A DNA stretch of 46,430 nt, from the NCBI GenBank assembly GCA_913061285.1, contig CAJXVR010000017.1, forward strand, positions 1 through 46,430, written 5' to 3'. This DNA comes from an uncultured Verrucomicrobiota bacterium. GTDB taxonomy: Bacteria; Verrucomicrobiota; Verrucomicrobiia; Limisphaerales; AAA164-E04. Below, one piece after another: positions 8,372-17,400 of this stretch (position 1 is the stretch's first letter; every line of letters begins with the position of its first letter). Made by a program: the position numbers and the translations under genes. A model generated the notes under the pieces. That model saw only the letters and a list, made by a program, of their open reading frames with translations. It was not told the origin of the DNA and ran no database searches.

Positions 8372-10180
8372 ATGTCGGGCGTAATCGGGCCAGATCTCAA
8401 GGAGAAAATACGTGACGCCAATGACATCGTTGACGTCATTAATGGCTACGTACCCTTGAAACGGGCGGGAGCTAATTTCATGGCTCTCTGCCCTTTCCAT
8501 CGAGAAAAGACTCCTAGTTTTAACGTCAATCCGTCGAAGCAGATTTTTCACTGCTTTGGCTGTCATAAGGGCGGGGATGTCTTCACTTTTGTTCAAGAAT
8601 ATGAGCACCTCACCTTTCCCGAGGCAGCCAAGCGTCTCGCAGAGCGAGTTCATATCCCTTTGGAATGGGATCAGACGCCTGCAGATCGGTCGCGGGGGCA
8701 GATCAAAGAACAACTCTACAAGATTCACGAAGCCTTGACGGAGCGCTGGCATCGCTTGTTGTTAAGCGATGCCCAGGGCGAAGCCGGCCGAGAGTATGTC
8801 AAGCGTCGCGGCATCAGTGAGGAGGCGATTCAAATGTTCCGGATCGGTTTTGCCCCGAATGAATGGGCCGACACACTAAACTGGGCGAAGAGTAAGCGAT
8901 TCGACGTATCGTTGTTGGATAAGGCTGGGCTGATAACCAGTAAGGAAGGGAGTGACCACTTCTACGATCGGTTTCGCAATCGATTGATGTTTCCCATTAA
9001 TGATCTCCAAGGCCGAGTGATTGGTTTCAGCGGTCGAGTGATTGATGATTCGGAAAAAGGAGGGAAGTATGTCAACTCACCTGAAACACTGATCTTTAAG
9101 AAGGGAACGGTTTTGTTTGGTTTGGACAAGGCGCGGCAAGCCGCTCATGAGGCGAAATCGATGGTCGTCTGTGAAGGACAGCTCGATACGATCGCTTGTC
9201 ATGTCAATGGGATCAAGAATGTCGTGGCTCCGCAGGGGACCGCATTGACGGCTGATCATGCTCGCATACTTAAGCGGCACGTCTCGGAAGTCGTTCTCTG
9301 TTTTGATTCGGATGGAGCCGGGCAGAAAGCCATTCAGCGGTCCTTTGACGATCTTCTTGCCGCTGGAGCTGCAGTACGAGTGGCACAGATTCCGGCGCCC
9401 CATGATCCTGACAGCCTCATCCGTGAGCAAGGAGCGGACGCCTTCAAAGCGCTTGTAAGGAAGGGAGAAGGCTATTTTGACTATCTTCTAAAATTCCTTT
9501 GCCAAACCAATGACCGTACGACCGATGGCGGCCGCAGTGCGATTGTTCAAGGGATGGCGGAGACCGCCATTAAGACGGGAGATGCCGTGCTTATTGATAC
9601 TTATGCTCAAAAAACTAGTCATGAGCTCGGAGTGTCCGTGGATGCCGTGCGCCAAGAATTTTCGAAATCAAATCGACCGCAGTACGAACGTGAACCGGTC
9701 GAGGAGGAGCATTTCGAGGGCGGGGACATTGTCGAGATCCCCCGTCCATCAACCCTTGAGTTCTGGTTGCTTAAGCTCATGGTGGGAGACTGTGATGAGG
9801 CATTGGTGGAGTGGCTTTTCCAACATCTCGACGTCGCCTGGGTTTTTCATCCCGTCGTGAGAGACGTGCTGGTATATCGCCTAGATCGAATGGCGGATCA
9901 GGCGTCCTTTGATATTCGCGATCTTGTGGCTGAGATCCAGACGCCTGAAGCAGTAAGTTTGATAACGGAGGCAGCGGCAGGCGAACGAGAGATCCCGAAT
10001 CCGAAAGCTCAACTTGGAGATATCGTCCTGCGACTTCGCAATCACCATATTGATACGGAACTGCGTCGACTTTCTCAGGGATTAGAGGATCCAGATCTCG
10101 ACGAGCTTGCCCGAGCCGCACTTGTTTTGGAGCTTCACCGTCAAAAGCAGAGCGGACTAGAGCCCTTGCCGGATGCGTGA
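8372..10180 (+). CDS. dnaG: DNA primase DnaG
   Basis: A 603-residue primase that makes RNA primers at the replication fork. The N-terminal CHC2 zinc finger is LCPFHREKTPSF followed by FHCFGCHKGGD, with C40, H43, C61 and C64 as ligands. The catalytic core with the Toprim fold follows: the EGQLD motif in MVVCEGQLDTIACHVNG and DSDGAG (DxD-type metal site). FSGRVIDDSEKGGKYVNSPE is the usual RNAP-basic region. The C-terminal part (DnaB-interacting region) is divergent. Start: ATG 8372 gives the normal primase N-terminus (MSGVIGPDLKEKIRDAND); a GTG at 8336 in the same frame would add 12 residues. The preceding 146 bases hold no gene that I can support. Confidence 0.95.
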   Translation: MSGVIGPDLKEKIRDANDIVDVINGYVPLKRAGANFMALCPFHREKTPSFNVNPSKQIFHCFGCHKGGDVFTFVQEYEHLTFPEAAKRLAERVHIPLEWDQTPADRSRGQIKEQLYKIHEALTERWHRLLLSDAQGEAGREYVKRRGISEEAIQMFRIGFAPNEWADTLNWAKSKRFDVSLLDKAGLITSKEGSDHFYDRFRNRLMFPINDLQGRVIGFSGRVIDDSEKGGKYVNSPETLIFKKGTVLFGLDKARQAAHEAKSMVVCEGQLDTIACHVNGIKNVVAPQGTALTADHARILKRHVSEVVLCFDSDGAGQKAIQRSFDDLLAAGAAVRVAQIPAPHDPDSLIREQGADAFKALVRKGEGYFDYLLKFLCQTNDRTTDGGRSAIVQGMAETAIKTGDAVLIDTYAQKTSHELGVSVDAVRQEFSKSNRPQYEREPVEEEHFEGGDIVEIPRPSTLEFWLLKLMVGDCDEALVEWLFQHLDVAWVFHPVVRDVLVYRLDRMADQASFDIRDLVAEIQTPEAVSLITEAAAGEREIPNPKAQLGDIVLRLRNHHIDTELRRLSQGLEDPDLDELARAALVLELHRQKQSGLEPLPDA

Positions 10181-10299
10181 GGGCTTCGTCGCTCGATCAA
10201 GTAGGCTGATGCGGTTCCCAGGGGCAGTAGAGAGGGCGTCCAGGTGTCTCGATATCTATATTCCCTTGTCGGCCTCCCGTTGCTGACTATGATTGGTTC

Positions 10300-10755
10300 A
10301 TGGTTGTGATTGTGACGCTGCTAGTCATCGGACTGCTGCTCTTGGTTTCTGAGATTTTCCTCCCCGGAATGGTTGCGGGCCTCGCTGGCTTTATTTGTCT
10401 TGGTCTTGGTGTGGCGTTTAGCTTTCGTGATCTCGGTGCGACTCAGGGCGGAATCGTCCTTCTCGCCGTGACCGTCTTGCTAGTCATCGGATTTGTGGTC
10501 TGGTTGCGTTATTTTCCTGACAGCAGTCTGGCAAAACCCTTCGTATCGGAGGGACAAATCGGCGATATCGGGACGGATCGTCCAGAGCTTGTGGGAAAGG
10601 AAGGCATTACTTTTACCCCGCTCCGGCCCTCAGGCACGGTTATTATTGACGAGCGTCACGTGGATGTCGTCACCGAAGGCGAGCTGATAGAAAAAGACGA
10701 ACGAGTCAAAGTGGTCTTGGTCGAAGGAGTTAGGATCGTAGTCCGAAAGGTTTAG
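10300..10755 (+). CDS. nfeD: NfeD-like membrane protein
   Basis: A 151-residue short-form NfeD protein. There are two or three membrane segments in the first 75 residues (VTLLVIGLLLLVSEIFLPGM, FICLGLGVAFSF, IVLLAVTVLLVIGFVVWL), then a C-terminal OB-fold domain with LVGKEGITFTPLRPSGTV and VVTEGELIEKDERVKVV. NfeD proteins are made next to flotillin/FloA proteins and act with them in membrane-domain organisation; the short form lacks the ClpP-like protease domain. It precedes floA by 92 bases on the same strand, which is the classic pairing. The ATG at 10300 has no obvious RBS; the overlapping bases ATGATTGGTTCATGG hold another ATG but in a different frame. Confidence 0.9.
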   Translation: MVVIVTLLVIGLLLLVSEIFLPGMVAGLAGFICLGLGVAFSFRDLGATQGGIVLLAVTVLLVIGFVVWLRYFPDSSLAKPFVSEGQIGDIGTDRPELVGKEGITFTPLRPSGTVIIDERHVDVVTEGELIEKDERVKVVLVEGVRIVVRKV

Positions 10756-10847
10756 CGAAAACCTGATTTTGACCTTGGCCGTTCGCTTTGAGTCGGTAGC
10801 TTAGATTCAATTGATAATTCAAGAGACTTTATTGGAGTACAAATAGT

Positions 10848-11891
10848 ATGACTGATTCATTGACCCTGTTCTTTGCCGCTGACCCAGGCTGGGTGATCTT
10901 TGGCGGTTTGATTGCGCTCGTGGCATTCTTGGCTGTCTTGCTGGGAATCAACTTTTTTAGCGTTTGGATCAGAGCCCTTTTCTCTGGAGCTCGTGTCGAA
11001 TTCACAGAGCTGATCGCGTTGCGACTCCGCTCTGTCCCCGTGGGCCAACTTGTCAATACCCGCATCACAGCCGTTAAGTCCGGCTTGCCGGTTTCGATTG
11101 ACGATCTCTCGACCCACTTTCTAGCGGGAGGGAGTATCGATATGGTTGTCCAGTCCTTGATTGCTGCTCGAAAGGCTGGAATCAGGCTCGACTTTGACCG
11201 TGCCTGTGCAATTGATCTTGCAACCAAGGGTACCGGGAAGAATGTGATCGAGGCGGTAAAAACCTCGGTCAATCCTCGGGTGATTGATTGCCCTTCCCCA
11301 ACGGTCGGAAAAGGCACTGTCGATGCCGTGGCTAAGGACGGAATTATTATTCGCGCCAGAGCTCGCGTAACGGTGCGAACGAACTTGGATCGCTTTGTGG
11401 GCGGTGCGACGGAAGATACGATTGTGGCCCGTGTCGGTGAGGGCATTGTTTCGACCATTGGTTCATCTGATAGTTATAAAGACGTTTTGGAGAATCCGGA
11501 TATGATTTCTCGGACGGTTTTGAGCAAGGCATTGGACAGCAATACGGCATTTGAGATTCTTTCGATTGATATTGCAGACGTTGATGTGGGTGAGAATGTC
11601 GGTGCTAAACTACAAGCCGAACAAGCTGAGGCGAACAAGCTCATAGCCCAGGCTCAGGCGGAAGTTCGGCGTGCCGCGGCCGTTGCGACGGAGCAGGAAA
11701 TGGTCGCTCGTGTCGCAGAGATGCGTGCTCGTGTCGTCGAGGCTGAGGCTCAAGTGCCTCTTGCCATGGCGGATGCATTCCGTAGCGGCAATATGGGTGT
11801 GATGGACTACTATCGGATGAAGAATATTCAGGCGGATACCACAATGCGTGACAGCATCGCGAAGCCAGAAGCCGATGGTGACGATGCCTGA
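10848..11891 (+). CDS. floA: Flotillin-like protein FloA
   Basis: A 347-residue FloA (YqfA) protein. One N-terminal membrane anchor ([20 protein letters not shown]) is followed by a SPFH-type body ([72 protein letters not shown]) and the Ala/Glu-rich coiled coil ([20 protein letters not shown] and [20 protein letters not shown]-like stretch) that drives oligomerisation. The end [20 protein letters not shown] is the standard FloA C-terminal block. It assembles in functional membrane microdomains. A GGAG lies about 10 bases before ATG 10848. It sits between nfeD and a small membrane-anchored protein gene, all on the same strand. Confidence 0.95.
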   Translation: MTDSLTLFFAADPGWVIFGGLIALVAFLAVLLGINFFSVWIRALFSGARVEFTELIALRLRSVPVGQLVNTRITAVKSGLPVSIDDLSTHFLAGGSIDMVVQSLIAARKAGIRLDFDRACAIDLATKGTGKNVIEAVKTSVNPRVIDCPSPTVGKGTVDAVAKDGIIIRARARVTVRTNLDRFVGGATEDTIVARVGEGIVSTIGSSDSYKDVLENPDMISRTVLSKALDSNTAFEILSIDIADVDVGENVGAKLQAEQAEANKLIAQAQAEVRRAAAVATEQEMVARVAEMRARVVEAEAQVPLAMADAFRSGNMGVMDYYRMKNIQADTTMRDSIAKPEADGDDA

Positions 11892-11894
11892 TCC

Positions 11895-11909
11895 CACCTG
11901 TCGCAGGTG
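11895..11909 (+). other. Small perfect hairpin after floA
   Basis: CACCTG (11895-11900) and CAGGTG (11904-11909) pair around TCG, three bases after the floA stop codon. There is no U tract, so this is more likely an mRNA-stabilising hairpin or chance than a terminator. Confidence 0.3.
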
Positions 11910-11961
11910 AGATTCTGCGGCTTCACAGTCGTGTGGGTGCTCCTAGCAAACAAACTTAGTC

Positions 11962-12558
11962 GTGTTTGATAATCCGTTAACATTTCTCATCCTGATCTCC
12001 GTCATCTCGGCGATTTCTGATTGGTTGGGCAAGCGTCGTAAGGCTGCTCGGGAACGAGAGGCGATGGCGGGAGGCGATGTCGAATCTGTCCCCGTATCCG
12101 AGATCGGAACCGAAGTGCCCCAAGGAGAAGCTCGACGCTCAGTTCGCGAGCAGAAGCAGGAATGGGAAGAACGCCTACGGCGTCTCTTGGAAGGCGATGA
12201 GGCACCTGTCAGCCCATCTCAGAGCCCTCCGGCACGCTCTTGGCAAGGCGAGGTTCCAACGCAAGCAACGGAGGAAGTGTTTTCCGAGCCGACTCGAACT
12301 CCGGTTCAGCTTGTGACGTCTCAACCTGCGCCAGAAATTGCCGATCGTTCAGCCAGTCAGCGTATCGATGATGTCAGCACGGATGTGACGCTTAGCAAGC
12401 CGGCCCCAGCGATGCAGGTAAGGCGACGTAAAAGGGTCCATGGTCCCTCGGTCGTGAATTTTCAATCCAAAGACTCGATCCGAAAGGCCATCATTGCTTC
12501 GGTTGTCCTTGGCCCGCCGAAAGGGCTTGGTGAAGAGTCGGATCTTATCCGACTTTAG
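11962..12558 (+). CDS. Hypothetical membrane-anchored protein downstream of floA
   Basis: A 198-residue protein read from GTG 11962. One short hydrophobic segment at the N-terminus (MFDNPLTFLILISVISAISD) is followed at once by a basic stretch (WLGKRRKAARERE). The rest is a charged, low-complexity region rich in Pro, Ser, Glu and Gln, with a basic patch MQVRRRKRVHG and a more ordered C-terminal helix DSIRKAIIASVVLGPPKGL. No domain is recognised. By its topology the long tail is probably cytoplasmic. Position as third gene after nfeD and floA suggests a role with the flotillin assembly. Its last 14 bases overlap the convergent obg gene. I am confident it is a gene because it fills the gap in a consistent frame and ends in a plausible domain, but its function is unknown. 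Confidence 0.7.
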   Translation: MFDNPLTFLILISVISAISDWLGKRRKAAREREAMAGGDVESVPVSEIGTEVPQGEARRSVREQKQEWEERLRRLLEGDEAPVSPSQSPPARSWQGEVPTQATEEVFSEPTRTPVQLVTSQPAPEIADRSASQRIDDVSTDVTLSKPAPAMQVRRRKRVHGPSVVNFQSKDSIRKAIIASVVLGPPKGLGEESDLIRL

Positions 12559-13684
12559 CGGCCGCCTTCTTAAAGGCTTTTTTGACGTCCTCGAGCCCTT
12601 GGTCAAAAGCGGCTGACATCGGAATGACCCGGACGCGCTTAATTTCTTCCTTAAAGCGTTTCAGATTTTCCGGGGCATCCGCCTCGTCCATCTTATTGGC
12701 CAAGATAATGGTTTTCCGTTTGATGAGGTTGGAATCGTACTCTTTGAGTTCTTGCCGGAGCTGACGATAGTCATCCCAAGGTTTTCTGCCTTCCATTCCA
12801 GACATATCGATCAAGTAGGCTAAGGCCTTGCAACGCTTGATATGGCGCAAGAAGGCATAGCCTAGACCAGCATTCTCGTGCGCGCCTTCAATGATTCCAG
12901 GAATATCGCAGATCGTTGTCCGAGTATAGTCGTCGTGCTCGATAATCCCGATATGAGGAGTCAAGGTGGTGAAGGGATAGTCGGCGATTTTAGGACGAGC
13001 TCGTGAAAGAGCGGAGAGAAGGGTCGATTTTCCCGCATTGGGATATCCTACAAAACCGATTTCAGCGATGGAACGGAGTTCGAGATAGAACTGATCTTGA
13101 GTGCCGGCTTCGCCTGGTTGAGCAAAGCGGGGAATTTGGTTTCGAGCGGTGGCAAAGTTGCGGTTTCCGAGGCCTCCCCGTCCCCCTTTTCCAAGGAGAA
13201 AGCGTTGCCCGTGTTCCGTCATATCGCCAACGAGAATCGCTTCTCTAAGGGACGGATCTTCGTGGTGTCTTAGGTCGTCTACGGATTCTGATTCGATTTC
13301 CGTGTGAAGAACGATATCCTGTGGGGTAGGCTTTTTGTCGGAATCTGATTCCTCGGCTTCGAATTCGTCTGGCTCCGGTTCCGGAGCCGGCAATTTCCAA
13401 ATCAAGGTACCGCAAGGGACTTTGACGATCAGGTCATCGGCATTCTTGCCGTCCTTGCTCTTACCGCCACCGGGGATGCCGCCCGCTGCTCTTAGATGGG
13501 GCTGGTAGTGTTGATTGACCAGATTGTTGAGATTAACGTCCGCTTCGAGAATGACGTCACCTCCTTTGCCGCCGTTACCACCGCAAGGGCCGCCCTTGGG
13601 GCGGAATGCCTCGCGCAAGAAAGCCACACAGCCTCGACCACCGTTGCCGGCTTCGACGTAGACCTTGACAGAATCAACAAACAT
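12545..13684 (-). CDS. obg: Obg/CgtA-family GTPase with acidic insertion
   Basis: A 379-residue Obg GTPase, which acts in 50S ribosome assembly and stress control. The glycine-rich Obg fold is clear (EAGNGGRGCVAFLREAF, GGPCGGNGGKGGDV). The G domain has G1 GYPNAGKST (213-221), switch region YPFTTLTPHIG, G3 CDIPGIIEGA (259-268), G4 ANKMDEAD and G5 MSAA. Between VPCGTLIW (89-96) and GDMTEHGQ (153-160), where most Obg proteins have only about ten residues, there is an extra stretch of about 45 residues rich in Glu, Asp and Pro. The C-terminal extension found in E. coli ObgE is absent. The start MFVDSVKVYVEAG matches the family, but it lies immediately after a terminator-like hairpin and its T tract (see 13685-13713). 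It is downstream of rplU-rpmA, the conserved order. Confidence 0.95.
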   Translation of the reverse strand: MFVDSVKVYVEAGNGGRGCVAFLREAFRPKGGPCGGNGGKGGDVILEADVNLNNLVNQHYQPHLRAAGGIPGGGKSKDGKNADDLIVKVPCGTLIWKLPAPEPEPDEFEAEESDSDKKPTPQDIVLHTEIESESVDDLRHHEDPSLREAILVGDMTEHGQRFLLGKGGRGGLGNRNFATARNQIPRFAQPGEAGTQDQFYLELRSIAEIGFVGYPNAGKSTLLSALSRARPKIADYPFTTLTPHIGIIEHDDYTRTTICDIPGIIEGAHENAGLGYAFLRHIKRCKALAYLIDMSGMEGRKPWDDYRQLRQELKEYDSNLIKRKTIILANKMDEADAPENLKRFKEEIKRVRVIPMSAAFDQGLEDVKKAFKKAAAKVG

Positions 13685-13713
13685 AAAAAAAGGGCGAGGC
13701 TAACCCTCACCCT
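13685..13713 (-). terminator. Intrinsic terminator between rpmA and obg, touching the obg start codon
   Basis: Read on the minus strand, AGGGTGAGG (13713-13705) pairs with CCTCGCCCT (13699-13691) around a five-base loop, nine base pairs with one U-G wobble, and seven T follow, partly overlapping the stem end. The ATG of obg comes directly after the T run. It is 24 bases after the rpmA stop and has the full form of a rho-independent terminator. Confidence 0.78.
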
Positions 13714-13736
13714 TCAGAGAATAATTTTAGAAAACG

Positions 13737-14006
13737 CTAGTTTTTTGCGGATTCAGCTGCTTCTGCAGGAACGACATTCACTCGTCGTTTCGCCTTCTCG
13801 AAGGCCACACGGCCGTCGGCAAGGGCAAAAAGCGTCCAGTCACGACCGACACCCACATTGGTTCCAGGACGGAAGCGTGAGCCGCGTTGACGAACGATGA
13901 TGTTTCCAGCGGTGACGACTTCACCACCAAATTTCTTTACTCCGAGTCGCTTGCTATTGCTGTCGCGACCGTTACGAGAACTACCTTGACCCTTTTTATG
14001 TGCCAT
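13737..14006 (-). CDS. rpmA: 50S ribosomal protein L27
   Basis: An 89-residue bL27. It starts [20 protein letters not shown] with the conserved bL27 N-terminus that reaches the peptidyl-transferase centre, without the Firmicute-type cleaved extension, and continues [40 protein letters not shown] and [10 protein letters not shown]. The short C-terminal tail is Ala/Glu rich. It lies 6 bases after rplU and is certainly in the same operon. It is followed by an intrinsic terminator. Confidence 0.98.
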   Translation of the reverse strand: MAHKKGQGSSRNGRDSNSKRLGVKKFGGEVVTAGNIIVRQRGSRFRPGTNVGVGRDWTLFALADGRVAFEKAKRRVNVVPAEAAESAKN

Positions 14007-14012
14007 ACTGCG

Positions 14013-14324
14013 CTAGCCGTTGATTTCTTTGATTTTGACGACGGTTAGCTCTTGTCGATGCCCCTTGGTCAAATGATAGCCTTTACGGCGTTTCATTTTG
14101 AAAGTGATGAGCTTTTGTCCTCGCTTGTGAGAAACGACATCGGCCACGACCGATGCTGCTTCGACGGTCGGTTTCCCGATCCGCACAGAACCATCTGAGT
14201 TTACCATCAAGACACGATCGAAGGTTACTGAGGTACCTTCCTCAGCGTTAACACGTTCGACTTCAAGTTGGTCACCAGCGGCCACCTGATATTGTTTTCC
14301 GCCTGTTTCTATTACCGCGTACAT
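14013..14324 (-). CDS. rplU: 50S ribosomal protein L21
   Basis: A 103-residue bL21 beginning MYAVIETGGKQYQVAAGDQL and containing FDRVLMVNSDG, VSHKRGQKLITFKMKRRKGY and the terminal HRQELTVVKIKEI, all standard for the family. GGGAG lies 7 bases before the ATG on the minus strand. It is the first gene of the rplU-rpmA unit, with obg after it. Confidence 0.98.
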   Translation of the reverse strand: MYAVIETGGKQYQVAAGDQLEVERVNAEEGTSVTFDRVLMVNSDGSVRIGKPTVEAASVVADVVSHKRGQKLITFKMKRRKGYHLTKGHRQELTVVKIKEING

Positions 14325-14344
14325 TGCTTACTCCCGTAAAATGA

Positions 14345-14379
14345 ACGGCGATGAGACCAAAAAGGTGTCGCCGTGTCAA
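14345..14379 (-). promoter_or_regulatory. Promoter of rplU with an overlapping dyad
   Basis: On the minus strand TTGACA (14379-14374) is a consensus -35 box, followed after 17 bases by TCTCAT (14356-14351), a 4/6 match to the -10 box. The dyad ACGGCGA (14374-14368) and TCGCCGT (14351-14345), with an inner ACC/GGT pair, spans the same stretch. It lies 20-55 bases upstream of rplU. The -35 and spacing are convincing; a regulatory role for the dyad is inference. Confidence 0.55.
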
Positions 14380-14478
14380 TGGTTTCTATTCGAATTGTTT
14401 CGATTGTTCTCTCGAAATGGGTTCTCAGTGAGTGAATCGACCCCAGTCCTAGCTAATAATTAGATCGTTTGGCGCTGG

Positions 14479-17400
14479 TTATTCTTCTGAGAAGAGGAAT
14501 TCTAGGTCGGTTGATGTGAGGTTTCGGGCAAAACCTTCTTCCCCAAGGACGTCGCTGATCGTCTGAGCCTTTCGCTGCTGGAGTTCCCAAATCTTCTCTT
14601 CGACCGTTCCTGGCGAAATCAGACGGTAGGCGTTCACGGTTTGAGTTTGTCCGATTCGGTGCGAACGATCAATGGCTTGGGCCTCAACGGCTGGGTTCCA
14701 CCATGGATCGTAGAGCACGACGTAACTTGCCGTTGTGAGATTCAACCCTGTTCCAGCGGCCCTTAGGCTAAGTAAGAATATCGACGCTTCTTTGTCGTTC
14801 TGAAATTCATTGACGATATCCATGCGGTTCTTCGTCTGCCCGGTGAGAAGATAGGTCGGGAGGTCCCGCGCCTTACATTCTTTCTCCAGGATCTGAAGCA
14901 TTTGTACGAACTGGCTGAAGATCAAGACCTTCTGCCCTTCCGCCAAGAGAGGCTCAAGAAGCTCAATGAGGGTATCCGTCTTGCCTGAACCGGCATCGCT
15001 GCCAACGAGTTGAGGGTGGCAGCAGATCTGTCGAAGGCGCGTCAAGGCAGCGAGGACATGCATCTTGCTCTTGGCGAGCCCCTTTTGCTTCATCGCTTTG
15101 AATACTTGATCTCGGCTTCGCCGCAGTTCAGCTAAGTAGAGTTTGCGTTGAGCCTCGGTCAGTTCACAATCCCGTCGCTCGTCGATTCGCTCTGGGAGAT
15201 CTTTCGCGACCTGAGTCTTCATGCGGCGGAGGAGGATGGGGCGCAGCTTAGCCGAAAGGCGTTTGCGAGCAATCCGAGCCTGATCATCGACGTTGTCCCC
15301 TTTTGGTTCATAAACCTCCGTGAACTTGGCTTGCTTGCCCAAGTATCCGGGTTGAACGAAATCAACGATACTCCAGAGATCCAAGAGGCGATTTTCCAGC
15401 GGTGTGCCAGTGAGGGCCAATCGTTGGTTTGCATGAAGTTGTTTGACCGACTTCGTCACTTGAGCGGTTGGATTCTTGATGTACTGAGCTTCGTCGAGAA
15501 TGATCGCGCTAAAGTCAAATTTCTGTAGCGCCTCGAGGTCGCGACGGAGCAAGGCGTAGTTGGTGATAATGATATCGTGCTCCGGAATCTGCTTCCGAAG
15601 GGTATGCCGAGCAAGACCACTCTCTAGAACCAGGACCTTGAGATGAGGGGCAAATTTTGCAGCTTCACGGCGCCAGTTGTGTAAGACGGAGGCAGGACAG
15701 ATCACCAAAGCAGGCGACTTTTTCTTCTTCTTCCTCTGCTCCAGCTGGTAGGTGATCCAGCAGAGGGTTTGGAGGGTTTTACCAAGTCCCATATCATCCG
15801 CTAGGATACCGCCCAATTTCAAATGGGTGAGGTGGCAGAGGAAATCGAAACCGTCTTGTTGATAAGGGCGGAGCGAGGCTTCTACAGATGCCGGTACCTT
15901 GGTGGTCGGGATCCCCTTGAAGTTCGTGAGTTTGTTCTTGAGCGCCTTAACTTTAGCGTTCTTTCCGAACTGGGAGAGAGTATCTTCCTGAAGCTGCGCC
16001 GCGTGAATCAATGATACTTTCTGGGGATCGTTGGCAAGGCCGTCGACACCTAGCTCAGCCATGGTCTCTTGGGCTGACTGGACCGCATTCGCGTCGAGCT
16101 CTACCCAACCTCCATCGGGAAGTTTCACAAAACGTCCGGTAGCTGATTGTAGGCGTTGAAGATCAGCCTCGGAAAGCTTCATCCCCTCTTGTTCCCATTC
16201 GGCGGAAACGGATAACCAATCGATGCCGCTGCCGTTCATGACCAACTTGGGTTTCAAACGCTTGGGTGAGAGGAAGAGGCGTTGAAACGCGGTGTTTCCA
16301 AGGTAGTCAGCAGTCGAAGGCCGATCTGGCCATGCGTCGGCCAGGACATTGAGAAAGTTTTCATTAGCATCGCCAATCCAGACACCCGGTTCCGGTGTGA
16401 ACCAGTCAAGGCGCCGCAACCACTCGGTGGCGTCATCAAGGCGAGAGTCATCAAGGAACTCGGGTTTCTCGACAGTCCGACCTTTCTTCTTTTTTGCTTT
16501 CGTAAGCTTTTGCCACTCGTGCCCATTCCATTGCCACTCTGTGGCGTCGTGATCACTGATCGCCGTCAGCCTCAATCGAACGGTGTCGTTCTCGAGCTCA
16601 AAAATAAGCTGAGGTTTAGCCGTGTGCGAAATACAGAGTTCATCCCAGTGACTCTTGGAACCAACCGCGTTCTTTCGAAGATGCGTCAGGAGGCGATGCG
16701 AGAGTTTTGTGACAGCGATAACCGGCTTGTGATTCAATTGGCTCAGGAGTCCGGCTGTAGGGGCGTTCTTAAGGATATAAAACTCGTCACCAGCCAGGAC
16801 GATTGCTGGTTGTCCGGAAAAATAGACCCCATGGGTGAGTGGAAGCGCTTTTTTGCTGGGCAGCTTCAGCGCATGGGTGAAACACAGTTCGTCATCCAGT
16901 TTTTCTAGCTGAGGGGTGAGCTCTGCCATTTGCCCATTGAAATGAAGGGGTGTTCCGTTCTTGTCGTATTCGAGTCGTCCCACACTACCCCAGCGTGCTA
17001 GCCACTGTAGGAGATCCAGTCCTTGGAGTTGAATCTGCGTGAGTTCCGGATCGGCATCGACGAACGCTTCGCTTAGCCATTGAATGAATTCCCAGTCTTC
17101 ATTCGGAAAGAGTTCACGCTCGTGGGAGGCACGATTGGTAAGATCGGTCACTTCTCCAAGGGTTCGAAATTTCTCACCGCTCCTCGGGCGAAAGACTGCG
17201 AGTCGTACAATGAGTTGTTTCAGAGGTGAATCGGCCTCTAGCTCGGCAACCTCAGAGATCGCGCGAATCGAAGCTCTGGGAGCGTCGAGATGAACTGGTT
17301 TTGGGGGGAGGAGCCACGTCTCTAGCTCGGAGACAAAGGCATGATCCTTCTCCGCTTCTTCAACCTCTGCGAGTCGGTCCCAGTTGGCATGAGCGATGAG

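Noticed and set aside
8222-8752. 176-codon minus-strand frame overlapping the dnaG start
   Set aside because: Most of it is antisense to the well conserved primase zinc finger; only its last 45 or so codons lie outside dnaG, without a good start.
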